Shown here one piece after another: positions 8,233-15,628 of a DNA stretch of 25,703 nucleotides. The stretch's first letter is position 1. Each line of letters begins with the position of its first letter. Location: the NCBI GenBank assembly GCA_001790455.1, contig MGCP01000006.1:5396-31098 (forward strand), written 5' to 3'. The translations under genes and the position numbers were made by a program. A model generated the notes under the pieces. The model saw nothing but the letters and a program-made list of their open reading frames with translations. It was not told the origin of the DNA and did not search any database. Origin of the DNA: Candidatus Saccharibacteria bacterium RIFCSPHIGHO2_02_FULL_47_12. GTDB lineage: Bacteria; Patescibacteriota; Saccharimonadia; Saccharimonadales; JANWIN01.

Positions 8233-10011
8233 TTATTCCTCTGAAGTTACGCGCAAGATTTCTTCTACGCTAGTCTGCCCGCGCAGAGCTTTAATAAATC
8301 CGTCTACTTGCATTGTGACCATTCCTTCTTTGATAGCCTGCGTTTGCAGGTCTTCACTGGTGGCACTAGACACAATCAGTTTCTGAATGGATTCAGAGTT
8401 TGGCAGTACCTCGTAAATGCCGGTACGGCCTTTGTAGCCCACGTGTCCACAGTTTTCGCAGCCGCCGTCGTGAGCTTTCCAAAGCTGAAGTATGCGGTTG
8501 TCTGAAGTCCCGGGTGTGATGTCTTTGCCAATTCCACCCGCAATGGCTTGTTGTTCTAGCTCGTGAAGACTTTTTAGGGTACCCTCATTGTTTATACCAA
8601 ATATGTGTCCCAGATGCTTTAGGGCTGCCTCGTCTGGCTGGTAGCTCTCGCGGCAGTCGGGGCAAAGTCTGCGCACCAAACGTTGGCCCACGACTGCACG
8701 CACCGTGCTGGCAATCAAAAACGGTTCTACGCCCATGTCTAAAAGTCTTGGCAATGAGGTGGCGGCATTGTTTGTGTGCAGAGTAGAGAATACCAAGTGA
8801 CCGGTTAGGGCAGCCTGTACTGCCAGATCAGCAGTTTCGCGGTCACGGATCTCGCCCACCATTATTATGTTTGGATCCTGGCGCAGCAGGGCGCGCAGGC
8901 CAGAAGCGAATGTCATGCCAGCTTTGGGGTTTACCTGTGTCTGGTTGGCGCCCACAATCCGGTATTCTACCGGGTCTTCTACGGTAGAAATGTTGACCGT
9001 GGGCTTGTTTAGCAAGCTCAGAATACTAAACAAGCTAGTGGATTTGCCAGAACCGGTAGGGCCAGTTACTAAAAGCATGCCATGTGGCTGGGTAATGGCG
9101 CGGTTGATACTGGAAAGGGCAAAGCCCCAGTAGCCCAACTCCTCAAGGGTCAATGCTTTTGCCCCTTCACTTAAAATTCGCATAACTACTTTTTCGCCGT
9201 CAACCACTGGCAAAGTAGACACGCGCAGTGCGTGCAGCTGGCCACCTAGCTCAATCTTGAACCGGCCGTCTTGCGGGGCCCGGCGTTCGTCAATCTTCAG
9301 GTTAGACAAGATCTTTATACGCGACACAATAGGGTTCAGCAGTTTCTTTGGCAGCTTATTTGCCTCACGCAAAATGCCGTCTACGCGGTAGCGGACCAGC
9401 ACAAAATCTTCGCGTGGCTCTATGTGGATGTCGCTGGCGCCGGCCTTGACCGCATAATCAATTATCACATTTACGGTTTGTGCGGTTGGTGAATCTTCTG
9501 CCAGGTCTTCTTCGTTTACCTCTTCTTCGGTTTCTTCGTCTTCTTCGGGCGACATAACCTTGGTTAATTCAGAACCAATGTTGCCCCTGTATTTGTCTAG
9601 TGCTGCCCGGATTTTTGAAGCTGGGGCAATGTGGATTTTGGCGTTTTCGCCAAGCTGCTTTTGTAAAAAGCTAATTGCCTGAATATCATCAGGGTCTTCA
9701 AGCGCCAGCAGCATGCTGCCGTCTTTGTCTACGCCAAATACCACTGCATTGTACTGGCGGGCTACACGCTCTGGAATCAGCCGGAGCGTACTTTGGTCTA
9801 TGTCTTCTGCAACTATATCTACATAGGGGATGTCTACTTCTTTGGCATAGAGCTTGGTCAGGTCTGTTTCAGACAAAACGTTGCCAGTCAGAACCAGCTC
9901 TTGCAGAGATTTCTTTTCTGCCTTGGCCTGCTCGTGCAGACCGGCCAGCTGCTGGTCGCTGACCTTGGCTTGTCTAAGTAGTTTTTCAACTATGGCATCA
10001 GATATGCGCAT
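8233..10011 (-). CDS. pilB: PilB, type IV pilus assembly (extension) ATPase
   Basis: 592 residues. Order of domains: N-terminal GspE-N/MshEN-type domain (about 1-140), an acidic linker (EEDEETEEEVNEEDLAED, about 156-173), the PAS-like N2 domain (GASDIHIEPREDFVLVRYRVDG), then the RecA-like core with Walker A GPTGSGKST (317-325), Asp box (STVEDPVEY), Walker B NIIMVGEIRD (381-390) and His box (GHLVFSTLHTN). A CPDC (450/453) and a CENCG pair form the tetracysteine zinc site typical of PilB and GspE but not of PilT. It is the first gene of the pilus locus. No PilT retraction ATPase is encoded in the window. Confidence 0.96.
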   Translation of the reverse strand: MRISDAIVEKLLRQAKVSDQQLAGLHEQAKAEKKSLQELVLTGNVLSETDLTKLYAKEVDIPYVDIVAEDIDQSTLRLIPERVARQYNAVVFGVDKDGSMLLALEDPDDIQAISFLQKQLGENAKIHIAPASKIRAALDKYRGNIGSELTKVMSPEEDEETEEEVNEEDLAEDSPTAQTVNVIIDYAVKAGASDIHIEPREDFVLVRYRVDGILREANKLPKKLLNPIVSRIKILSNLKIDERRAPQDGRFKIELGGQLHALRVSTLPVVDGEKVVMRILSEGAKALTLEELGYWGFALSSINRAITQPHGMLLVTGPTGSGKSTSLFSILSLLNKPTVNISTVEDPVEYRIVGANQTQVNPKAGMTFASGLRALLRQDPNIIMVGEIRDRETADLAVQAALTGHLVFSTLHTNNAATSLPRLLDMGVEPFLIASTVRAVVGQRLVRRLCPDCRESYQPDEAALKHLGHIFGINNEGTLKSLHELEQQAIAGGIGKDITPGTSDNRILQLWKAHDGGCENCGHVGYKGRTGIYEVLPNSESIQKLIVSSATSEDLQTQAIKEGMVTMQVDGFIKALRGQTSVEEILRVTSEE

Positions 10012-10038
10012 TGGTTACTCTCTTCGCTCCAATTTACA

Positions 10039-10071
10039 AATAGCCGGCAGTAATGTTTGGACGCGGCTATT
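10039..10071. repeat. Inverted repeat in the pilB leader region
   Basis: AATAGCCG (10039-10046) is perfectly repeated in inverse as CGGCTATT (10064-10071) with a 17-nt loop. It ends 27 nt upstream of the pilB ATG, so it would form a hairpin in a pilB leader; a double-stranded operator role is equally possible. Confidence 0.5.
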
Positions 10072-10111
10072 AATTGTTTTCTGCTCTTTGTTCATGACTG
10101 ATCAGCCCACC

Positions 10112-10132
10112 ATAATGGTTATGTTCCATTAT
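10112..10132. repeat. Inverted repeat between pilB and recA promoters
   Basis: ATAATGG, 7-nt spacer, CCATTAT, in the 211-nt divergent gap. The right arm overlaps a minus-strand TATAAT (10133-10128) that could serve pilB, so the dyad could be an operator. No LexA-like box is recognised. Confidence 0.35.
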
Positions 10133-10162
10133 ATAAGAAAAAACTACAACTGCTGCATGATA

Positions 10163-10168
10163 TATAAT
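10163..10168 (+). promoter_or_regulatory. Probable -10 of recA
   Basis: TATAAT, 54 nt before the recA ATG. No matching -35 is seen at 16-18 nt, so the assignment is tentative. Confidence 0.4.
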
Positions 10169-10222
10169 AAGGGTAACGACTGGTGGGACGTAAAATTTTC
10201 TTAAACGGAGGGTTATGGCCTT

Positions 10223-11233
10223 ATGGCAGATGACAAGGCAGCGGCAAAAGAAGGCAAGGGTAAGGCACTAGGGCTGGCGCTAGAAACTATTGAAAAACAG
10301 TTTGGCAAAGGTTCGATTATGAAAATGGGCGACGCCCACAAAGTGCACGTAGAGTGCATCCCCACTGGTAGTTTGTCTTTAGATATTGCCCTGGGTGGCG
10401 GCATACCCAAAGGCCGCGTTATAGAAATCTACGGACCGGAAAGTTCAGGCAAAACCACCTTAACCCTGCACGCCATTGCAGAAATTCAGAAACAAGGCGG
10501 CACAGCAGCTTTTATAGATGCCGAGCACGCCCTGGATCCATCCTATGCCAAGCGCATCGGCGTAGATGTAGAGAACTTATTATTGTCCCAGCCAGACAAT
10601 GGAGAACAAGCGCTGGAAATTGTGGAAACCCTGGTGCGGTCTAACGCTGTAGATTTGATTGTAGTTGACTCTGTGGCTGCGTTGGTCCCCAGGGCAGAGA
10701 TAGAGGGCGAGATGGGCGACAGCCACATGGGCTTGCAGGCCCGGCTCATGAGCCAGGCGCTGCGCAAACTCACTGGCGTTATTAGCCGTTCACATGCCAC
10801 AGTTATTTTCATCAACCAAATCCGTATGAAGATTGGTGTGATGTTTGGCAACCCAGAAACCACTACCGGTGGTAACGCACTTAAGTTTTATGCCAGCGTG
10901 CGCATGGACATTCGCCGTATTGCCCAGATCAAAGCCGGAGAAGAAATCATTGGCAACCGCACAAGGGTAAAGGTGGTAAAAAACAAAATTGCTCCGCCGT
11001 TTCGCCAGGCAGAGTTCGACATTATGTACAACCAAGGCATTTCGCGCTCTGGCGACATTTTGGACCTAGCCACAGAGCGGGGAATTGTAGAAAAGTCCGG
11101 CGCCTGGTTTGCGTATAAAGGCAACAAGATTGCCCAAGGCCGCGAATCTGCCAAAAAGTATTTAGAAGAAAACCCTAAGGTTATGGACGAAATCGCCAAG
11201 CAAGTCACCGTAGCCGCCGCCAAGGAAGAGTGA
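10223..11233 (+). CDS. recA: Recombinase RecA
   Basis: 336 residues. Walker A GPESSGKTT (71-79), the DLIVVDSVAALVPRAEIEGE block (Walker B region), the loop-1 area GEMGDSHMGLQARLMSQALRKLTG, and loop 2 with FGNPETTTGGNALKFYASVRMDIRR are all canonical. There is no intein or truncation; the acidic C-terminal tail is short. RecA forms the ATP-dependent filament for strand exchange. The start is fixed by GGAGGG at 10207-10212, 10 nt before the ATG; an out-of-frame ATG at 10215 is ignored. The next gene begins 1 nt after the recA stop. Confidence 0.98.
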   Translation: MADDKAAAKEGKGKALGLALETIEKQFGKGSIMKMGDAHKVHVECIPTGSLSLDIALGGGIPKGRVIEIYGPESSGKTTLTLHAIAEIQKQGGTAAFIDAEHALDPSYAKRIGVDVENLLLSQPDNGEQALEIVETLVRSNAVDLIVVDSVAALVPRAEIEGEMGDSHMGLQARLMSQALRKLTGVISRSHATVIFINQIRMKIGVMFGNPETTTGGNALKFYASVRMDIRRIAQIKAGEEIIGNRTRVKVVKNKIAPPFRQAEFDIMYNQGISRSGDILDLATERGIVEKSGAWFAYKGNKIAQGRESAKKYLEENPKVMDEIAKQVTVAAAKEE

Positions 11234-11234
11234 T

Positions 11235-11699
11235 ATGGTAACCCCTGAAGCCATTAAAGAGCTAGAGTTTGCAACCTCGCAACCGGTAGCCTGGTTTGTG
11301 ATTAGTGAGAGGTTACTGAGGCATCCCAGTTATGGTTCTACTTATATGGCCACAGAAAAACTGCTCATAGGTGTTCCGTTGCCCATTAGAAAAAAAGAAG
11401 CAATCTCTGATCCCTATACCGACGCTCGCAATAGGACACATGAGGGAACTGTGATGGTTACTGGCGACGATCTGCGGGCGGCCTTTACGAGACTAACTGG
11501 CAGCCCGGTTCTGCCTGAAAATGTTAGCGGAGTTGGCTTCCCAAGAGAAGTTGGTTCGATATTTCAGGAAGATCTACAGTTTGATGACGGTTCATACCCG
11601 GTTGAAAGAGATCACGGAACTCCCTTAGATAGAACTTTCAGGGTGTCCGTGTATGCAGGCATTACGGCAATTGGCCACCATGAAGATCAGCAGCATTAA
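11235..11699 (+). CDS. Unrecognised 154-residue protein between recA and recX
   Basis: I do not recognise this family. The protein appears soluble, with no signal peptide or membrane segment, and is mixed alpha/beta by inspection. Notable stretches are an N-terminal helix-like region (PEAIKELEFATSQPVAWFVISERLL), a middle KLLIGVPLPIRKKEAISDPYTDARNRTHEG, and an aromatic/acidic segment VGSIFQEDLQFDDGSYPVERDHGTPLDRTF. The C-terminus is His-rich (GHHEDQQH). Start TGATATG lies 1 nt after the recA stop, and its end overlaps the recX start by 20 nt, so it is an operon member and may act in recombination or its control; that is inference from position only. Confidence 0.75.
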   Translation: MVTPEAIKELEFATSQPVAWFVISERLLRHPSYGSTYMATEKLLIGVPLPIRKKEAISDPYTDARNRTHEGTVMVTGDDLRAAFTRLTGSPVLPENVSGVGFPREVGSIFQEDLQFDDGSYPVERDHGTPLDRTFRVSVYAGITAIGHHEDQQH

Positions 11700-12282
11700 G
11701 CAGCAGGTGAAGCGGCAGGATCGCTATTCTATTTATGTCGACGAGAAATATGCTTTTTCATTGAGTGAGAGTGAACTTCTAAATTTGGGGCTAAAGATTG
11801 GGCAGGAATTTAGCAAAGAAGAGTTAGAAGAGCTCAAGCAAACGGCGGTTTTAGACAAGGCGTACGACCGTGCTCTCAACCTAATCGCGCGCAGGCTTAG
11901 ATCCGAGTGGGAAATACGCGAATATCTAAAGCGCAAAGATTACACCCCTGCCCTGATCGATACAATAGTTAACAAGTTAAGCATTAGAGGTTATGTAGAT
12001 GATGCCAAGTTTGCAGAGGCTTGGGTACGTAATCGCCGTTTGCTAAAGCCCACTGCTCGCCGGCGGCTTGTCCAGGAACTTCGCGCTAAGCGCGTCCCTA
12101 ACGAAATTATTGACCAGGTTTTGGTAGCGGACGAAACTGATGAGCTGCAAGTTTTGCGCGTTCTGGTTGAGAAAAAGAAATCCCGCTACCCAGACAAGCT
12201 AAAGTTCATGCAATATTTGGCCCGCCAGGGTTACAACTACGACGACATTAAGGCAGTTTTAGAAGAGTTAAAAAACCACTGA
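11680..12282 (+). CDS. recX: RecX, regulator of RecA
   Basis: 200 residues from the ATG at 11680 (MKISSIKQQVKRQDRYSIYV). An upstream in-frame ATG at 11653 is less likely because the family starts at this strand. The three-helix tandem repeats of RecX are visible: AYDRALNLIARRLRSEWEIREYLKRKDY, then VNKLSIRGYVDDAKFAEAWVRNR with RRRLVQELRAKRVPNEIID, then YPDKLKFMQYLARQGYNYDDIKAVL. RecX binds the groove of the RecA filament and limits its extension. It is in the recA operon, separated by the unrecognised gene, whose end it overlaps. Confidence 0.93.
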   Translation: MKISSIKQQVKRQDRYSIYVDEKYAFSLSESELLNLGLKIGQEFSKEELEELKQTAVLDKAYDRALNLIARRLRSEWEIREYLKRKDYTPALIDTIVNKLSIRGYVDDAKFAEAWVRNRRLLKPTARRRLVQELRAKRVPNEIIDQVLVADETDELQVLRVLVEKKKSRYPDKLKFMQYLARQGYNYDDIKAVLEELKNH

Positions 12283-12323
12283 CTCCTTATAACTTACCCG
12301 ATTGGTTAAATATTGAGGATTTG

Positions 12324-12863
12324 TTAGGCTGGCGACAGTGGCGCGGCGGCTGGCTGGGGTTTGGTGTCCTTTATGCCTTGCAGCGGATCTTGGATAACAA
12401 TTTTGCGGTTAGTGATTTCTACAATCTGCCCGCGTTCTACACTTAGGCTGCCGCCGCTCAAACTCTTGACCAAAGGCTGTCCCACATAAAGTTTTTCTAT
12501 AAAAAACGTAGACAGCTCTGTGGCATAATCATTTACCTTGCCTATTTTTTGTTTGCTTTGGGTGTAGACCGGTTTGCCTAGAAGCTCAAAGTTTAGTCCT
12601 AGAAGATCCTTTAGGCGTACCAATTCCTGTGGTTCTGTTAGTGAATCGTGATCGTTTACCACAATTCCTTGTGGCACCACGTCACGAATATCTTGGTAAA
12701 GTAGCACCAGCCGTTTCTTTTTGTCTTGGTTGTCTAGGCAGTAAAAACCCTCTATCTTTAGGTTGTTTGGGTTAATTATTGTCGACACGGTCACGCCTAC
12801 TTGCCCGCCGGTACGCAGGCTCATGATTTTTTGCCCAATTAAACTTTTGCTAAGCACAAACAT
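12324..12863 (-). CDS. PRC-barrel domain protein
   Basis: 179 residues with two PRC-barrel-like beta units. The first (LIGQKIMSLRTGGQVGVTVSTIINPNNLKIEGFYC, about residues 8-42) and second (LLGKPVYTQSKQKIGKVNDYATELSTFFIEKLYV, about 94-127) share the pattern G-K-V-(x)-D-Y/I. A Pro/Ala tail ends the protein (KPQPAAAPLSPA). PRC barrels occur in the H-subunit of photosynthetic reaction centres and in RimM, and stand-alone copies are usually uncharacterised adaptor or RNA-related proteins. A TATAAT 7 nt before the ATG implies a leaderless transcript. It is divergent from the coiled-coil gene, with only 52 nt between the starts. Confidence 0.8.
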   Translation of the reverse strand: MFVLSKSLIGQKIMSLRTGGQVGVTVSTIINPNNLKIEGFYCLDNQDKKKRLVLLYQDIRDVVPQGIVVNDHDSLTEPQELVRLKDLLGLNFELLGKPVYTQSKQKIGKVNDYATELSTFFIEKLYVGQPLVKSLSGGSLSVERGQIVEITNRKIVIQDPLQGIKDTKPQPAAAPLSPA

Positions 12864-12870
12864 AAGCTAA

Positions 12871-12876
12871 ATTATA
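12871..12876 (-). promoter_or_regulatory. -10 element of the PRC-barrel gene (leaderless)
   Basis: TATAAT on the minus strand, 7 nt before the ATG at 12863. Transcription would begin at or next to the start codon. Confidence 0.55.
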
Positions 12877-12900
12877 ACGCAGTTGGGCACATTGCGATTG

Positions 12901-12909
12901 TGATAAAAT
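12901..12909 (+). promoter_or_regulatory. Extended -10 of the coiled-coil gene (leaderless)
   Basis: TGATAAAAT, an extended -10, ends 6 nt before the ATG at 12916. A transcript starting at the expected distance would begin at the ATG. Confidence 0.55.
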
Positions 12910-12915
12910 TGCTAC

Positions 12916-13167
12916 ATGAACGAAGAGCAGCTGGAAGATCTGAAACAGTTTATAGATTCCAAAATTTCTCAAACTGAAGAAAGACTCAACGATAGGATTG
13001 ATGGAGTAAACGAAAATATTGAAGGTGTAGATAAAAAACTCGATACACGCTTGGAAGAATTGCGCAAAGAAATGATTGATGGTTTTCTGGGGGTGGGTGA
13101 CGCAATTGATGAAATAAACAAACAAATTGACCACCGCTTAGCCAAGCTGGAACGGCAAGCAGCTTAA
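12916..13167 (+). CDS. Small coiled-coil protein
   Basis: 83 residues, highly charged and almost entirely heptad-patterned (LEDLKQFIDSKISQTEERL, VNENIEGVDKKLDTRLEELRKEM, ISEL-like spacing to AKLERQAA). It has no cysteine, signal peptide or membrane segment. A short Gly-containing interruption (DGFLGVGDAIDEIN) splits the coil. Such proteins form homo-oligomeric rods, and similar small coiled-coil genes are frequent in Patescibacteria without known function. The start is supported by the adjacent extended -10. Codon use and composition look like the neighbours. Confidence 0.75.
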   Translation: MNEEQLEDLKQFIDSKISQTEERLNDRIDGVNENIEGVDKKLDTRLEELRKEMIDGFLGVGDAIDEINKQIDHRLAKLERQAA

Positions 13168-13209
13168 ACCAAATATCGTTGTAATTTATTGAAAATATTA
13201 TGCTATTGC

Positions 13210-13239
13210 TTGCATGGCAATTTGCTTGTTCCATACAAT
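13210..13239 (+). promoter_or_regulatory. Promoter of the lamin-tail-domain gene
   Basis: TTGCAT (13210-13215), 18-nt spacer, TACAAT (13234-13239), 8 nt before the ATG at 13248. It lies inside the longer reading frame that begins at 13200, which is why the downstream ATG is preferred. Confidence 0.5.
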
Positions 13240-13247
13240 CTTTATCA

Positions 13248-14696
13248 ATGTTTAGAGATGGTCTAAAGATTTGGGTGGTGACTGTCTTGGCTGCTGGCCT
13301 ACTTGGTTCTGTTGCCAGTGCAGTTGTGGCGCCTCCTTTGGCAGTGCCAGCCGGTCTGGCACTGGCAGAAATAAAAATGACTGGTTCAGAGTTTGTCATG
13401 CTCGTAAACAATTCTGGCAGCACCATCACGGACTTGTCGCAATATTGGCTACAGGTTTTCAACAATGCAAACCCGGGGGCGGCAGGTGTATCTAGTTCGC
13501 TTCAACAACTGCCTGCTGGCAGTTTGCAGTCTGGCCAGGCAGTGCTTTTGAGCGAGGGCGGTTCAACATGCGGGGCAGCTGTAACAGACAGCCTGGGCAT
13601 CAGCCTAAGTGATTCAAGTGGTTACCTGCAGGTTATTCAAAACACGGTTGTGAGTGGTGTGCTGTCTCAGCTAACTCACGATGCGGTTTCCTGGAGCTCT
13701 GGTGCAAACGCCACACCGGGCATGATTAGCAGCGTGCCCAGTAACAGCTCTGATCCTTTGAACTCGTGGTATCGCTACCAAAACTCTCTGCTAACACCGC
13801 CGTTTTTATGGCAAAAGGCTCGCATAGCTAGCCTGGGCGACATTTGCCAGCTAAACGTGGTAGACAATGTTAGCTCTGCTCCGGTCACAACTAGCACTGT
13901 AAACCAGCTTTTGCCTGGTTTGCCACCGCCGGCCACCATAGTCAGTGTTTTGTCTGAAACAGACGAGAGTTCTGAGTCTGGGTCAGGCGGGTTGCCTGCC
14001 GCAGATATTGGCCTACGCTCACCAGTGTTAAATGAGCTTCTACCAAACCCCAAAGAACCCCAAACCGACGCAGATGATGAGTATGTAGAACTATATAACC
14101 CAAACGACGCTACGTTTGACCTATCTGGCTTCAAACTTCAAACCAGATCCGGCACATCTGACACCAAACGTACATACACGTTCCCAAGCGGTACCAAAAT
14201 AGCTCCCAAATCTTTTGCGGCTTATCCGTCAGAAAACATCAGCGTCAGCTTGTCTAACAATGGCGGCCAGGTTTGGCTGTTAGATCCTAAGGGCAACATC
14301 ATCAGCCAGACAGAACCTTACACAGAGGCCAAGGAGGGCCTAGCCTGGGCGCTGGCCGAGGGCAAGTGGTATTGGACCACCACACCCACACCAAATGCGG
14401 CTAACACCATAAATGGTTCAACGTCTGGCATTAGCAGTTCAAAAAACAAGTCTGGCAGTGGCGTAGGCGTAGTTGAAGGTACCAAGCAAAATGCTAGCCT
14501 TGATTCGTCGCCCACAGGGAAAAAGAGTAATTCTAGTGACAACAAAAACCCTCTGCTTCACCCACTAATCATTGCAGGTGTGGCTACGGCCGCGTTACTA
14601 TATGGGTTGTATGAGTACAGAGGTGATATTAAAAATAAACTCCACCAGCTCCAACAAAACCGAGCTACTAGGCGAGCACGTCGGCAAAAACCTTAA
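13248..14696 (+). CDS. Secreted, membrane-anchored lamin-tail-domain (LTD) protein
   Basis: 482 residues from the ATG at 13248. The N-terminus (MFRDGLKIWVVTVLAAGLLGSVASA) is a signal peptide. A divergent LTD-like beta domain spans about 35-150 (LAEIKMTGSEFVMLVNNSG, LPAGSLQSGQAVLLS), and a clearer LTD spans about 255-375 (PVLNELLPNPKE, DEYVELYNPNDATFDLSGFKL, FPSGTKIAPKSFAAYP, NNGGQVWLLDPKG). A Ser-rich low-complexity stretch leads to a membrane segment (about 436-455) and a very basic tail (RATRRARRQKP). Bacterial LTDs are extracellular Ig-like modules often next to nucleases or adhesins. There is no LPXTG motif, so anchoring is by the helix. The last 86 nt overlap tsaE. Confidence 0.82.
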   Translation: MFRDGLKIWVVTVLAAGLLGSVASAVVAPPLAVPAGLALAEIKMTGSEFVMLVNNSGSTITDLSQYWLQVFNNANPGAAGVSSSLQQLPAGSLQSGQAVLLSEGGSTCGAAVTDSLGISLSDSSGYLQVIQNTVVSGVLSQLTHDAVSWSSGANATPGMISSVPSNSSDPLNSWYRYQNSLLTPPFLWQKARIASLGDICQLNVVDNVSSAPVTTSTVNQLLPGLPPPATIVSVLSETDESSESGSGGLPAADIGLRSPVLNELLPNPKEPQTDADDEYVELYNPNDATFDLSGFKLQTRSGTSDTKRTYTFPSGTKIAPKSFAAYPSENISVSLSNNGGQVWLLDPKGNIISQTEPYTEAKEGLAWALAEGKWYWTTTPTPNAANTINGSTSGISSSKNKSGSGVGVVEGTKQNASLDSSPTGKKSNSSDNKNPLLHPLIIAGVATAALLYGLYEYRGDIKNKLHQLQQNRATRRARRQKP

Positions 14697-15078
14697 AGGT
14701 GGCGAGGTCATAGAGCTGGTTAGCGACCTGGGGGGCGGTAAGACCACGTTTGTGCGCGGACTGGCCAAAGGCCTGGGCAGTACAGATACGGTTTCTAGCC
14801 CCAGCTTTACAATCCAGCAGCAGTACCGCACACAGGACCTAACTCTGCACCACTTTGACTTTTATCGGTTGCATGAACCGGGCGTGCTAGTGCATGAGCT
14901 AGCCGAGGAGATTCATAAAGAGGACGCCGTTACGGTAGTAGAATGGGCAGATATAGTGCAGGGTGTTTTGCCAGAAAATCGGTTAAAGATTGAGCTTAAA
15001 GCTGTAGGCGAGACCAAAAGGCAACTGGTCTTTCGCGGCCCAGATTCGCTTAAGTATTTGCTAGAGGGGCTAAAATGA
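14611..15078 (+). CDS. tsaE: TsaE, ATPase for tRNA t6A37 synthesis
   Basis: 155 residues from the ATG at 14611. Family blocks: STSSNKTELLGEHVGKNLKGG, Walker A SDLGGGKTT (38-46; usual form is GDLGAGKTT), SSPSFTIQQQY switch region, LHHFDFYRL, and the VVEWADIVQGVLPENRLKI block with the conserved Glu-Trp. TsaE binds TsaB/TsaD and hydrolyses ATP to reset the complex making threonylcarbamoyladenosine at tRNA position 37. The first 29 codons overlap the end of the LTD gene in another frame. The family-conserved first helix lies in this overlap, so the overlap is real. It is followed by tsaB with ATGA coupling. Confidence 0.93.
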   Translation: MSTEVILKINSTSSNKTELLGEHVGKNLKGGEVIELVSDLGGGKTTFVRGLAKGLGSTDTVSSPSFTIQQQYRTQDLTLHHFDFYRLHEPGVLVHELAEEIHKEDAVTVVEWADIVQGVLPENRLKIELKAVGETKRQLVFRGPDSLKYLLEGLK

Positions 15079-15467
15079 TTATCCTAACTATCCGTACCGA
15101 CAAACCAGAAGCTGAAATTGGTCTATATGATGATAACAAGCAGCTAGCTTACGAAACCTGGCAGGCTCACCGTGAACTATCCGAGACGCTCCACCAAAAA
15201 ATTGCGACAATCTTGCAAAAAAGTAATAAAGATTGGCAAGACATACAAGGAGTTGTGTGCTTTAAGGGTCCAGGCAGCTTTACGGGGCTGCGCATAGGTT
15301 TAACTGTAGGCAACGCATTGGCGTATGGCCTGGGTGCTCCAATTGTGAGTGCAAATGGCGAAGATTGGGTAGAAAATGGCATTAAAAAATTGCAGAAGGA
15401 AGAAGATGAAAAGATTGCCCTTCCCAAATACGGCAGTGATCCCCACATAACAAAGCCAAAGAAATAA
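15075..15467 (+). CDS. tsaB: Short TsaB-like t6A dimerisation subunit
   Basis: 130 residues against about 220 in most bacteria. The N-terminal ASKHA half is recognisable: MIILTIRTDKPEAEIGLYDD, HRELSETLHQKI, and the diagnostic VVCFKGPGSFTGLRIGLTVGNALAYGLGAPIVS. After residue about 97 the usual second lobe is missing, and the protein runs through a Glu/Lys stretch into PKYGSDPHITKPKK. This looks like the C-terminal tail joined after an internal deletion. The 161 nt downstream are too short to hold the missing lobe in another frame. TsaB has no catalytic site; it scaffolds TsaD and TsaE, so a shortened form may suffice. The ATG overlaps the tsaE stop. Confidence 0.85.
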   Translation: MIILTIRTDKPEAEIGLYDDNKQLAYETWQAHRELSETLHQKIATILQKSNKDWQDIQGVVCFKGPGSFTGLRIGLTVGNALAYGLGAPIVSANGEDWVENGIKKLQKEEDEKIALPKYGSDPHITKPKK

Positions 15468-15560
15468 TTGAGATTTTGCTACTTTGCGCGTATATTTATT
15501 GGTAGGATTTGAGGCTATTTGGGAGCAAAATCCAGGTAGGAAATTATAAATTTTGATATT

Positions 15561-15615
15561 CAGATAACAGCTGCCGACTAACGAAGTGATAGTGATTGTC
15601 GAGCTAGGTTATCTG
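15561..15615 (+). promoter_or_regulatory. Long hairpin in the rny 5' leader
   Basis: CAGATAAC (15561-15568) pairs with GTTATCTG (15608-15615), AGCT (15569-15572) with AGCT (15602-15605), and CGAC (15575-15578) with GTCG (15598-15601). This gives 16 base pairs with two 2-nt bulges and a 19-nt loop. It ends 1 nt before the ribosome site AAGGAG (15617-15622). Confidence 0.6.
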
Positions 15616-15628
15616 CAAGGAGTACAAC

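Noticed and set aside
10091..10110. Possible LexA/SOS box upstream of recA
   Set aside because: The TGATCA-containing stretch does not match known SOS boxes and has no extended dyad.
12850..13134. A 94-residue minus-strand frame opposite the coiled-coil gene
   Set aside because: Phe/Ile-rich antisense shadow of a Glu/Lys heptad protein.
13200..13247. N-terminal extension of the LTD protein
   Set aside because: The -35/-10 pair lies inside it, and the signal peptide is better formed from the ATG at 13248.
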